Shown here one piece after another: positions 1 to 6,402 of a stretch of DNA of 10,166 bases (position 1 is the stretch's first letter; each line of letters begins with the position of its first letter). Origin of the DNA: Deltaproteobacteria bacterium. Its GTDB lineage: Bacteria > Desulfobacterota > Desulfobulbia > Desulfobulbales > BM004. Both the position numbers and the translations under genes were made by a program. The stretch is taken from NCBI GenBank assembly GCA_019313095.1, contig JAFDBU010000144.1, forward strand, positions 1 through 10,166, in the 5' to 3' direction. The notes under the pieces are model-generated. The model saw nothing but the letters and a program-made list of their open reading frames with translations. It was not told where the DNA came from and searched no databases.

Positions 1-719
1 CCTATCTCATCAAGGAAGATGCTGCCACCGTCAGCCAGTTCAAAAAGTCCGACTTTATTTGAAATGGCGCCGGTGAAAGCGCCCTTGACATGACCAAAAA
101 GTTCACTTTCCAAAAGGCTTTCTGGTATTGCGCTGCAGGTTATGGGGATGAATGGTTTATCGTGTACCTTACTCAGGTTGTGGATTGCCCCTGCAACCAA
201 TTCCTTGCCAGTACCTGATTCGCCATAAATCAGGATGCTGGCCGGGGTCGGGGCAATGCGTGAAATAAGGTTGAAGATTTTGAGCATCTCAGGACTGTTG
301 CCTATTATACCCTCAAAAGAATCCGTTTTATTGGTAATTTCATCCTGTCTGACCGGAACAACGGCAGAAATTGCTGATTTGATTATTTTCAGGATTTCAT
401 CAACCTTGAAAGGTTTGGTAATGTAATCGAAGGCACCGCTCTTCATGGCGATAACAGCATTTTCCGGTGAAGCATACGCGGTTATCATAATTACCGGTAA
501 AGAGGCATTGATCTCCTTGATTTTTTCAAGCAGTGTGAGACCGCCCATGCCGGGCATTTTTATATCTGAAAGGATAAGATCAAAGTCTTGTTTCTTGATA
601 AGGTCAATGGCGCTTGTAGCTTCCGATGCAGTGATAACTTCAAATCCTTCTTTTTCAAGCAGAATCTTCAGAAACTCACGCATGCTCAGTTCATCATCAA
701 CGACGAGAATGACCGGCAT
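1..719 (-). CDS. Sigma-54-dependent response regulator, NtrC family (3' end missing)
   Basis: This is the N-terminal 239 residues of a two-component transcription activator that would turn on sigma-54 promoters when phosphorylated. The start at 719 is supported by a GGGAGA ribosome site just upstream. Residues 1-120 are a receiver domain: the acidic pair is D8/D9, the phosphoacceptor is D52 in SDIKMPG, and the conserved lysine is K102 in ITKPF. The AAA+ domain begins at about residue 135. It has Walker A GESGTGKE (166-173), the sigma-54 contact loop GAFTGA (213-218) and the start of Walker B (GGSIFLDEI), where the window ends. The remaining AAA+ region and the Fis-type DNA-binding domain lie outside. 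The family assignment is secure. The target genes are unknown. The NtrB-like kinase at 4963-6402, on the same strand, is a plausible partner, but this is inference. Confidence 0.95.
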   Translation of the reverse strand, partial: MPVILVVDDELSMREFLKILLEKEGFEVITASEATSAIDLIKKQDFDLILSDIKMPGMGGLTLLEKIKEINASLPVIMITAYASPENAVIAMKSGAFDYITKPFKVDEILKIIKSAISAVVPVRQDEITNKTDSFEGIIGNSPEMLKIFNLISRIAPTPASILIYGESGTGKELVAGAIHNLSKVHDKPFIPITCSAIPESLLESELFGHVKGAFTGAISNKVGLFELADGGSIFLDEI

Positions 720-959
720 TTTTTATCTCCCAGGCTTTCCTAAAATTTTGATGCAATAAAATATTATGCTGAATGGCATTATCGGCAATATGCTAACGAG
801 GCAGTAACCGCACTGAATGGTTACAATATGACTCCCAGAATGTCAATGTGCAATAACGATACTTATTTGTATTATAACTGAAGCTTGCCATGAACGGTCA
901 GCATTCAACACCGGCCTCATGATGATATGCCATGTCTCCTTTTGGCAGGCCCGGCAATA

Positions 960-977
960 ATAACTTGCGCAAGTTAT
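960..977. promoter_or_regulatory. Perfect 18-bp palindrome, probable operator
   Basis: ATAACTTGCGCAAGTTAT reads identically on both strands over 18 bases with no spacer. That is the form expected of a binding site for a dimeric regulator. It overlaps the -35 element of the candidate hypC promoter, a position that would suit a repressor. It does not match the FNR, CRP or NikR consensus sites as I know them, so the cognate regulator cannot be named. Confidence 0.5.
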
Positions 978-993
978 ATGAGTTACTTATAAG
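965..993 (+). promoter_or_regulatory. Candidate sigma-70 promoter for the hypC operon
   Basis: A -35-like TTGCGC (965-970; three of six consensus positions) and a -10-like TATAAG (988-993; five of six) are separated by exactly 17 bases. Transcription would start near position 1000, leaving a leader of about 175 bases before hypC. The -35 lies inside the 18-bp palindrome and the -10 inside the 12-bp palindrome TACTTATAAGTA (984-995). The -35 is weak, which would fit activator dependence, but the call rests on sequence matching alone. Confidence 0.4.
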
Positions 994-1175
994 TACTATC
1001 AATAATTAAAAAGGACACAAAAATACAGCCTGTCCGGAAATTTATTGTATTTTGGGGGATAAGTACTGCAATTGTCCCAAATGAATGATATGAAATATTT
1101 TGCTTACAGTTACAGTAAATTGGAATAATTCTAAACATTTTGTGTCGTTGTTTTAAGATCATAGGGTGATATTCA

Positions 1176-1418
1176 ATGTGTGTTGCGATCCCATCGAAAA
1201 TTATCAGCAAGGACGGATTACTGGCAACGGTTGAAGTGTATGGCGCCAGGCGGAAGGTTAACCTTATGCTGCTTCCTGAGGAGGCGGGAATAGGCGATTA
1301 TGTGCTCGTCCATGCAGGGTTTGCCATCCAGAAGGTAGACGTTGAAGCCGGCAGGGAATCATTGAAGCTTTTTGATGAAGTACTCAAGATAATGGGAGTG
1401 GATTCTAATAATGCATGA
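1176..1418 (+). CDS. hypC: Hydrogenase maturation chaperone HypC/HupF
   Basis: This 80-residue protein has the usual length and the hallmark N-terminus MCVAIP. In this family Cys2, exposed after removal of Met1, binds the Fe(CN)2CO unit being built with HypD and also contacts the immature large subunit of [NiFe] hydrogenase. The conserved histidine is H46 in VLVHAGFAI. The start is supported by AGGGTG seven bases upstream and by the need to place Cys at position 2. It is the first gene of the plus-strand operon and overlaps hypA by 8 nt. HypB, HypD, HypE and HypF are not in this window. A hydrogenase elsewhere in the genome is implied, not seen. Confidence 0.96.
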   Translation: MCVAIPSKIISKDGLLATVEVYGARRKVNLMLLPEEAGIGDYVLVHAGFAIQKVDVEAGRESLKLFDEVLKIMGVDSNNA

Positions 1419-1755
1419 GGCATCCATAGCCATCAGCCTGCTTGAAACAGTTACCGATATCTGTCAAAAGGATGGTTACGGTTCCATTGAAACGGTACGT
1501 CTTAAGGTGGGAAGAGCGGCGGGTATACTTCCTGATGCTCTTCTTTTTGCTTTTGATATAGCAAAGGCGAGCACCATCGCCAGTCAGGCGGAACTCATAA
1601 TCGAACATATTCCCATCGGTGGTTTTTGCAGTGACTGCGGTTCAGAATTCAATTCAGAAGAACGCTACACTTATTCCTGTCCGATTTGCAGTTCCACTGC
1701 AATAAAAATTACGCGCGGTGACGAATTGCAGATCATTGACATGGAGGTAAACTGA
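1411..1755 (+). CDS. hypA: Hydrogenase nickel-insertion protein HypA/HybF
   Basis: At 114 residues this is a normal-length HypA, the zinc metallochaperone that works with the GTPase HypB to deliver nickel to [NiFe] hydrogenase. The N-terminal Met-His-Glu supplies the family's nickel site, with His2 as the key ligand. The structural zinc site is two CxxC pairs, C73/C76 and C90/C93. The end (GDELQIIDMEV) is typical of the family. Its start codon lies inside the last codons of hypC in another frame, giving an 8-nt overlap. A GGGAG about 12 bases upstream and this overlap suggest translational coupling. Confidence 0.96.
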   Translation: MHEASIAISLLETVTDICQKDGYGSIETVRLKVGRAAGILPDALLFAFDIAKASTIASQAELIIEHIPIGGFCSDCGSEFNSEERYTYSCPICSSTAIKITRGDELQIIDMEVN

Positions 1756-1809
1756 GCATTATTGTCGGATATAAAAAATGCAATTATTTAAATCGGTAAA
1801 AAAATATTT

Positions 1810-1814
1810 GAGGG
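1810..1814 (+). promoter_or_regulatory. Ribosome site that decides the selenoprotein start
   Basis: GAGGG lies eight bases before the ATG at 1823. The earlier in-frame ATG at 1778 has no comparable site, and the sequence before it is only an A-rich run. Starting at 1823 also puts a clean signal peptide at the very N-terminus. Confidence 0.7.
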
Positions 1815-1822
1815 TAATTCCA

Positions 1823-2677
1823 ATGCTACGCTTCTTACATTTTGCAATAATTGAACTTTGCGTAATTGTTGTCATTTGTCTGCCATTTACAGCTGCCGCT
1901 GAGGTTGACTGGGAAATTTCGGCTGCAATCCAGCTTGATGAAACACCACTTGATGTTGCCCATACCCAGAGCGGTGATCTGACATTTCTTCTGACAGATC
2001 AGGCAAAAGTGCTAATCTATTCAACTGACGGGAAACTTGTCGGTACAGTGCCGGTCGATCCCTCTGTTACTGACATTGCTGTCTCCACCAAGGGCGAACA
2101 ACTTTATCTTATTAACAGCAAACGCAAGACACTGCAGAAGCTTGATATCAATTTTATCGTTGATATTAATGTTGCGGATTCTCCTTTTCTAGGACCTGCT
2201 GGAGCAAGAGTTGCGGTTGTTGTGTTCAGTGATTTTCAATGACCCTACTGCGGTAAAATGATGCCGCTTTTCGAGCAGGTGCTCGACAAATATCCTGACA
2301 GCGTTAAAATTGTTTATAAACATTATCCCCTTTCCTTTCACAAAGAGGCATTACAGGCTGCCCTTGCATCTTTAGCTGCGGCTGAACAGGGCAGGTTCTG
2401 GGAATACCATGACGAACTTTATCTCAATCAGAACAGCCTTTCTAAAGAGAAGTATATTGAAATTGCGAAAAACCTAGGACTCGATCTAAAAAAATTTTCA
2501 TTGGATATAATGAGGCCATCGCTGCGCAAGAAGGTTGAAGAAGATATTCAGGATGCCCAAAAGGCGGGGGTAACCGGAACCCCGTCCATATTTGTCAACG
2601 GCAGACAATTGAAGATCAGAGATTTTCAAACCTTGAGCAAACTCATTGATGCTGAACTTGCTGAAGGACAAAAATAA
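1823..2677 (+). CDS. Secreted DsbA-family selenoprotein with UPYC active site (TGA at 2240-2242 read as Sec)
   Basis: Read through the TGA, this is one 284-residue protein. Residues 1-26 form a signal peptide ending AAA, so it should act in the periplasm or be membrane-tethered. Residues about 30-115 carry two beta-propeller-like segments (DLTFLLTDQAKVLIYSTDG and EQLYLINSK). Residues about 118-284 form a DsbA-like thioredoxin domain. Its active site should be FSDFQ-C-PYCGKM, but the first Cys codon is TGA, giving Sec140-Pro-Tyr-Cys143. The cis-proline is P254 in GVTGTPSIF, and a helical insert lies between. From memory, related Geobacter-type proteins have the same layout with Cys; this was not searched. 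Sec at the nucleophilic position is the expected place for a redox selenoprotein. Alternatives are a nonsense mutation or a sequencing error. The intact downstream frame and the hairpin at 2268-2289 argue against both. Confidence 0.85.
2243..2290 (+). promoter_or_regulatory. Candidate bacterial SECIS hairpin downstream of the Sec TGA
   Basis: The best hairpin is UCGAGC (2271-2276), loop AGGU (2277-2280), GCUCGA (2281-2286): six perfect pairs. It is extended by two U-A pairs (2268/2289 and 2269/2288) across a U-C mismatch. The loop begins at the 35th base after the TGA and has G at its second position. That fits my recollection of the bacterial SECIS pattern (loop about 16-37 nt downstream, G in the first two loop bases), and it resembles the GGU-containing loop of E. 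coli fdhF. A second hairpin, GCGGUA/UGCCGC (2250-2255 and 2262-2267, 6-nt loop), lies closer to the TGA and could compete or stack. SelB binding is inferred, not shown. Confidence 0.6.
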
Positions 2678-2690
2678 AAAATTTATTTTT

Positions 2691-3680
2691 ATGCCTGAAG
2701 TGAAGCTTACATTTGATGATAATAATTTAACCAGATTGCTCTACGGTGACCTGAACAAGAATCTCAACATTATTGAAAAATCCATTGGTGTTTCGGTAAA
2801 GACACGGGGGAATGATCTGACTGTTGAGGGCTTGCCGCATGAGGTTGAGCTGGCAGCCATTGCCCTTAAACAGTTATACGAATTGCTCAAGACCGATTAT
2901 CCGGTTTACCCTTCGGATGTGGCATATGGGCTCCGTATTCTCGAGCGCTCGCCCAAATCAAATCTGAAAGAAATATTTCTAGATCGGGTCTATATCACGG
3001 CAAACCAGAGGGTAGTCTCGCCCAAAAGTATCAATCAGAAAAAATATATAGATTCTATTAGGAACAATGACGTTGTTTTCGGCATCGGTCCGGCCGGAAC
3101 AGGAAAGACCTATTTAGCTGTAGCAATGGCCATTTCTGCCTTGTCAAGCAGCCAGGTCAAGAATATCATTCTTACCAGGCCGGCTGTTGAAGCAGGAGAG
3201 AAGCTTGGTTTTCTTCCCGGTGATATGGCCCAGAAAGTGGATCCCTATCTGCGGCCGCTTTATGATGCCTTAAATGATATGCTAGGGCGTGAAAAAGTGG
3301 CTGAGTATATCGAAAGAGGAACTGTTGAGATAGCACCGCTGGCTTTTATGCGTGGACGCACGTTGAACAGCGCCTTTGTGATTCTTGATGAGGCCCAGAA
3401 TACATCGCATGAGCAAATGAAAATGTTTTTGACCAGACTTGGATTTGATTCCAAGGCGGTTATAACCGGTGATATTACCCAGATAGATTTGCCGGAAGGG
3501 AAGCAGTCAGGTCTGGTCGAGGCGTCAAGGATTCTGAAAAGCATTAAAGATATTGGCTTCTGTTTTTTTTCAGATGTGGACGTTGTGCGCCATCATTTAG
3601 TACAGCAGATTATCCGGGCCTATTCCAGAAGTGAAAAAAAGCCTGGCAGTAGAAAGTCCAGGGCAAAGAAGGCCAAATGA
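2691..3680 (+). CDS. phoH: PhoH-like ATPase (PhoH/YbeZ family)
   Basis: This is a 329-residue cytoplasmic ATPase of the PhoH/YbeZ family, which is associated with RNA metabolism and usually encoded beside ybeY, as here. Residues 1-70 resemble the KH-like N-terminal region. The ATPase core has Walker A GPAGTGKT (133-140), the LTRPAVEAGEKLGFLPGD block (161-178), Walker B VILDEAQN (230-237) and the VITGDITQIDLP segment. A lysine/arginine-rich tail (about 315-329) could contact RNA. No good ribosome site precedes the chosen ATG. Starts at ATG 2649 or TTG 2646 would add 14 or 15 residues and overlap the selenoprotein. I prefer 2691 because family similarity begins with the KLTFDD segment. The exact substrate of the family is not settled. 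Confidence 0.9.
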   Translation: MPEVKLTFDDNNLTRLLYGDLNKNLNIIEKSIGVSVKTRGNDLTVEGLPHEVELAAIALKQLYELLKTDYPVYPSDVAYGLRILERSPKSNLKEIFLDRVYITANQRVVSPKSINQKKYIDSIRNNDVVFGIGPAGTGKTYLAVAMAISALSSSQVKNIILTRPAVEAGEKLGFLPGDMAQKVDPYLRPLYDALNDMLGREKVAEYIERGTVEIAPLAFMRGRTLNSAFVILDEAQNTSHEQMKMFLTRLGFDSKAVITGDITQIDLPEGKQSGLVEASRILKSIKDIGFCFFSDVDVVRHHLVQQIIRAYSRSEKKPGSRKSRAKKAK

Positions 3681-3759
3681 GACAAAATAAAAGTATTATT
3701 TACACTCTATTGAAATTTAGCCGCAGTACCAGTTGACTGCCTGATTTCTAAGATTCCCT

Positions 3760-4929
3760 ATGCCGGTTCTTTACAAGAATGAATATCCTCGTCCCATTCC
3801 CCGGGTTAATGAATTGCTGGTCTGCCATACTGCCGAGCATCTTCTGCATTTGACCGGGTGGGCTGAAGCAGAATTAAGCATACTCCTTGTCGGCGACAGA
3901 GAGATTGCCGATTTAAATAGATCCTGGCGTCGAAAAAATGGTGCAACCAATGTCCTGTCCTTTTCTTTGACATCAGGGGCCGATACGGGCATGGCCTTAA
4001 ATTTGCTCGGAGATGTTGTTATATCGGTGGATACTGCAGCCCGGGAGGCTGAACTTGAGGGAATTTCCTTGCATGCCCGTTTGCAGGCATTACTTGTGCA
4101 TGGCTTTCTGCACCTCCTAGGCTATGATCATGAGAAGTCTCAGCATGAAGCGAAAAGAATGTATAACAAAGAAATGGAACTTCTGCGGCAGCTGACCAGT
4201 AAAAGGAGAGACAAGATGATAAAACTAGCAGTTAATGTTGATCATGTAGCCACCCTGCGCGAGGCCCGCGGTATCAGCGAACCTGATCCTGTCCTTGCAG
4301 CAGGCATATGCGAATTGGCAGGTGCCGAAGGAATTGTGGTCCATTTGCGTGAAGACCGACGACATATCCAGGACAGGGATGTCAGGTTGCTGCGCCAAAC
4401 TGTGAAAACTAAGCTCAACCTGGAAATGGGTGCAGCAGAAGAGATCATTCAGTTCGCCCTTGATCTTGTGCCGGATATGGTGACTCTTGTGCCTGAAAAA
4501 AGGAAAGAGTTGACGACTGAAGGCGGGTTAAATGTTGCGGGCCAGAAAAAGAAACTTACAGCGGTAATTGCCAGAATGAGTGATGCGGGCATCCCGGTGA
4601 GTTTATTCATAGATCCGGACTCCCGGCAGATTGAAGCTGCTTCGAATGTTAAAGCCACTTTTGTGGAAATCCATACCGGCAGATATGCTGATGCAACAAC
4701 TGAAGAAGAAAGAGACCGGGAATTTCAATTGATAGCAGTGGCAGCTGAAGAGGCCTATGAGACAGGCCTGCGGGTGAATGCCGGACATGGTCTCAATTAT
4801 GTCAATACAACAAGGGTGGCGGCGCTGGAGACAATCGAAGAACTGAGTATCGGTCATGCCATAATGGCCAGAGCTGTCTTTGTCGGTCTGGACCAGGCAG
4901 TCCGGGAAATGCTTGGGCTTATGCCATGA
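3760..4929 (+). CDS. ybeY-pdxJ: Fused endoribonuclease YbeY - pyridoxine 5'-phosphate synthase PdxJ
   Basis: One uninterrupted 389-residue frame encodes two whole enzymes. Residues 1-148 are YbeY, a zinc endoribonuclease of rRNA maturation and quality control. It has the conserved arginine region [17 protein letters not shown] (52-68, R57) and the metal site [11 protein letters not shown] (H114, H118, H124). Residues 153-389 are PdxJ, which condenses 1-deoxyxylulose 5-phosphate with 3-amino-2-oxopropyl phosphate to give pyridoxine 5'-phosphate. Its motifs are NVDHVATLR (159-167), HLREDRRHI (195-203), NLEMG (220-224), [22 protein letters not shown] (340-347) and [14 protein letters not shown]. 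Both halves are about normal length, so the join is stop-codon loss between neighbours, with a linker of about five residues. The 3760 start is forced by an in-frame TGA at 3742, and its ribosome site is weak. The pdxJ part may also be translated alone from 4216. Confidence 0.9.
   Translation: MPVLYKNEYPRPIPRVNELLVCHTAEHLLHLTGWAEAELSILLVGDREIADLNRSWRRKNGATNVLSFSLTSGADTGMALNLLGDVVISVDTAAREAELEGISLHARLQALLVHGFLHLLGYDHEKSQHEAKRMYNKEMELLRQLTSKRRDKMIKLAVNVDHVATLREARGISEPDPVLAAGICELAGAEGIVVHLREDRRHIQDRDVRLLRQTVKTKLNLEMGAAEEIIQFALDLVPDMVTLVPEKRKELTTEGGLNVAGQKKKLTAVIARMSDAGIPVSLFIDPDSRQIEAASNVKATFVEIHTGRYADATTEEERDREFQLIAVAAEEAYETGLRVNAGHGLNYVNTTRVAALETIEELSIGHAIMARAVFVGLDQAVREMLGLMP
4204..4218 (+). 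promoter_or_regulatory. pdxJ: Internal ribosome site and start codon for free PdxJ
   Basis: AGGAGAG (4204-4210) lies upstream of ATG 4216, with seven bases between GGAG and ATG. This is a far better site than the one before ybeY itself. Starting here gives [15 protein letters not shown], the standard PdxJ N-terminus, and a 237-residue protein of usual PdxJ length. In the fused frame the same bases encode Lys-Arg-Arg-Asp-Lys. Whether initiation happens here cannot be told from sequence. Confidence 0.65.
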
Positions 4930-4955
4930 CTTGATGCATGCCTGTTTGGGGAATT

Positions 4956-4978
4956 AACATCATTACTGATGTTTTAGG
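4956..4978. terminator. Weak stem-loop at the convergent junction
   Basis: AACATCA (4956-4962), loop TTAC, and TGATGTT (4967-4973) form a seven-pair AT-rich stem followed by a short T run on the plus strand. It lies 26 bases after the pdxJ stop and overlaps the last codons and stop of the convergent kinase gene. It could act as a modest terminator for the plus operon. The stem is poor in G-C and the T run is short, so the call is tentative. Confidence 0.35.
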
Positions 4979-6402
4979 GTGATTAAGAAGGTCGAGCCCT
5001 TGGCCTCTTGACTCTCAACAGTAATAAAGCCTTCATGCTGATCAATGATATTTTTTGCGATTGCAAGACCAAGGCCGGTTCCTCTGTTCTTGTCTGTATA
5101 AAAAGGCGTAAATATCATGGCCAGTTTTTCCTTGGACATACCGATCCCGGTATCCTCAATCCTGATAACAACTTTTTTCTTTTCCTGCGAGGCTGAAAAA
5201 GTGCTAATTGACAGTATGCCCCCATCTGGCATAGCCTGAACCGCATTTATAAAGAGATTGAGAAGGGCCCGGTAGAGTAAATTCTGATCCACATTTACTG
5301 GTTTTAGATCTGTCGCCAGGTTATTTTCGACTGTGATATTGTTTTTGCTGAATTCCGGCTGCATGAACCCCTCCAGCTTCATTATCAAGTCATTGATGGC
5401 TGTTGGGGTAAACTGGGGAACTTGGGGCCTGGCAAAGTCCAGGAATTCCCGCACAATATCATCAAGTCTGCTCGTCTCCGTTATTATAATTTCAGCAAGA
5501 TGTTTACTGCCCGGAGCCTGATCCTGTAGGCGCTTGTTGAGAATTTCAGCCGTGCTGCGAACGATGCCGAGAGGGTTTTTGATCTCATGTGAAACAGAGG
5601 CAACCATTTCACCCAAGCTTGCCAGACGTTCAGCCTGGTTGAGTTTATCTTCCAGGCGGCGGCGCTCTTGGGCCCGTGCCTCGTTAATCTGATCAGCTTT
5701 TGTTACTATTTGCGTCAGAATCAGAAAGAGGGTTCCCATGATCAGTATTGAGACGACTATAATGGTAAGTTGCAACCTGAGTATGGCTTCCATATCATCA
5801 GATAGGTCCTGTACGACTTTGGTCACCCCCATGATGTCATCAGTCCGTTCACTAAGAGGATTTTCACGGCGAAAAGGTATATAGGTTAAAAGTTTGGTTG
5901 AAATAGGATCTGAGCCCGTCAGGAGATTCAAAAGGGAGGCTTTAGATATTAAATGTGAACTGTTGACGCCATTCAGGGCACTTTCGTATTCCTTGCCTCC
6001 TTTATCACGGACCCCTACCTCTTCCGGGATGGTACTGTAGGAAATTATATTTTCCTCGGAGTCGTAAATGGTCACCGAATCAACATTGAGGCCTTCGGTT
6101 GTATTGCGTACAACAGTGTCAAGTCTTTTGAATTGCGCAGAATTTCTGAGTGCGATTTCACCATAACGCAGAACGGTTGGCAGAACAAATTGTAAAAAGA
6201 CCTGCCTGTTCACATGTTCGGCCAGAAGAAGAGAGTATTTTTCGCTTCTTTCGAGCATGACCTTTTTGGCATGGTTGGATATAAACCACGAAAGGACAAT
6301 AGTGGTTATAAGAACCAGCCCGAGGCCGGTGAAAGAGAAATATTTTACCAGTCTGAATGGTCTTAATGAGTCAATTTTCGCCTGTGGTTTATTGGCTGTC
6401 AT
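4963..6402 (-). CDS. Membrane sensor histidine kinase, NtrB/ZraS-like
   Basis: This 479-residue two-component kinase is anchored in the inner membrane. A first transmembrane helix (about 23-42) and a second (about 211-231) flank a periplasmic sensor region of about 165 residues. A charged coiled linker (235-262) leads to the catalytic core: H-box VASVSHEIKNPLG with phosphoacceptor H272, N-box LNLFINAVQAM (381-391), G1 DTGIGM (417-422), F-box FTPFYTDK and G2 GTGLGLAIAKNI (441-452). The core most resembles kinases paired with sigma-54 regulators. The start ATG directly follows the TAA of the radical SAM gene, with GGAG at 6411-6414 inside that gene, so the two are probably co-translated. The stimulus is unknown. 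No regulator is adjacent; the nearest candidate is at 1-719. Confidence 0.95.
   Translation of the reverse strand: MTANKPQAKIDSLRPFRLVKYFSFTGLGLVLITTIVLSWFISNHAKKVMLERSEKYSLLLAEHVNRQVFLQFVLPTVLRYGEIALRNSAQFKRLDTVVRNTTEGLNVDSVTIYDSEENIISYSTIPEEVGVRDKGGKEYESALNGVNSSHLISKASLLNLLTGSDPISTKLLTYIPFRRENPLSERTDDIMGVTKVVQDLSDDMEAILRLQLTIIVVSILIMGTLFLILTQIVTKADQINEARAQERRRLEDKLNQAERLASLGEMVASVSHEIKNPLGIVRSTAEILNKRLQDQAPGSKHLAEIIITETSRLDDIVREFLDFARPQVPQFTPTAINDLIMKLEGFMQPEFSKNNITVENNLATDLKPVNVDQNLLYRALLNLFINAVQAMPDGGILSISTFSASQEKKKVVIRIEDTGIGMSKEKLAMIFTPFYTDKNRGTGLGLAIAKNIIDQHEGFITVESQEAKGSTFLITLKHQ

Larger units (their letters stand above)
720..1175. promoter_or_regulatory. Divergent intergenic control region between the response regulator and hypC
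   Basis: About 456 bases without a convincing gene separate two divergently transcribed units. It holds the ribosome site of the response regulator at its left edge, an inverted repeat GTAACC/GGTTAC (804-809 and 819-824, 9-nt loop), and a perfect 18-bp palindrome (960-977). It also holds a second 12-bp palindrome (984-995), a candidate sigma-70 promoter (965-993), a 9-bp direct repeat ATAAGTACT (989-997 and 1059-1067) and a leader inverted repeat TTTGGG/CCCAAA (1051-1056 and 1076-1081). The hypC ribosome site AGGGTG (1163-1168) closes the region. A minus-strand ORF at 983-1210 overlaps the hypC start and has no recognisable content. Confidence 0.6.

Noticed and set aside
942..958. Possible sigma-54 promoter (TTGGCAGGCCCGGCAAT)
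   Set aside because: The GG and GC dinucleotides are not ten bases apart as the -24/-12 elements require.
983..1210. A 75-codon minus-strand ORF over the hypC promoter and start
   Set aside because: No domain and no convincing ribosome site, and it overlaps the sure start of hypC.
1778..2242. Treating the DsbA-like gene as two genes, or as a pseudogene broken by TGA
   Set aside because: The TGA sits exactly on the catalytic Cys. Both sides are intact in the same frame, and a second gene starting at ATG 2258 would lack the start of the thioredoxin motif. A selenocysteine codon explains all of this, although a base-call error cannot be fully excluded.
2646..2690. Longer PhoH with a TTG or ATG start at 2646 or 2649
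   Set aside because: The extra residues (LNLLKDKNKKFIF) do not resemble the family N-terminus and would overlap the selenoprotein 3' end. Left as an alternative because the chosen ATG also lacks a good ribosome site.
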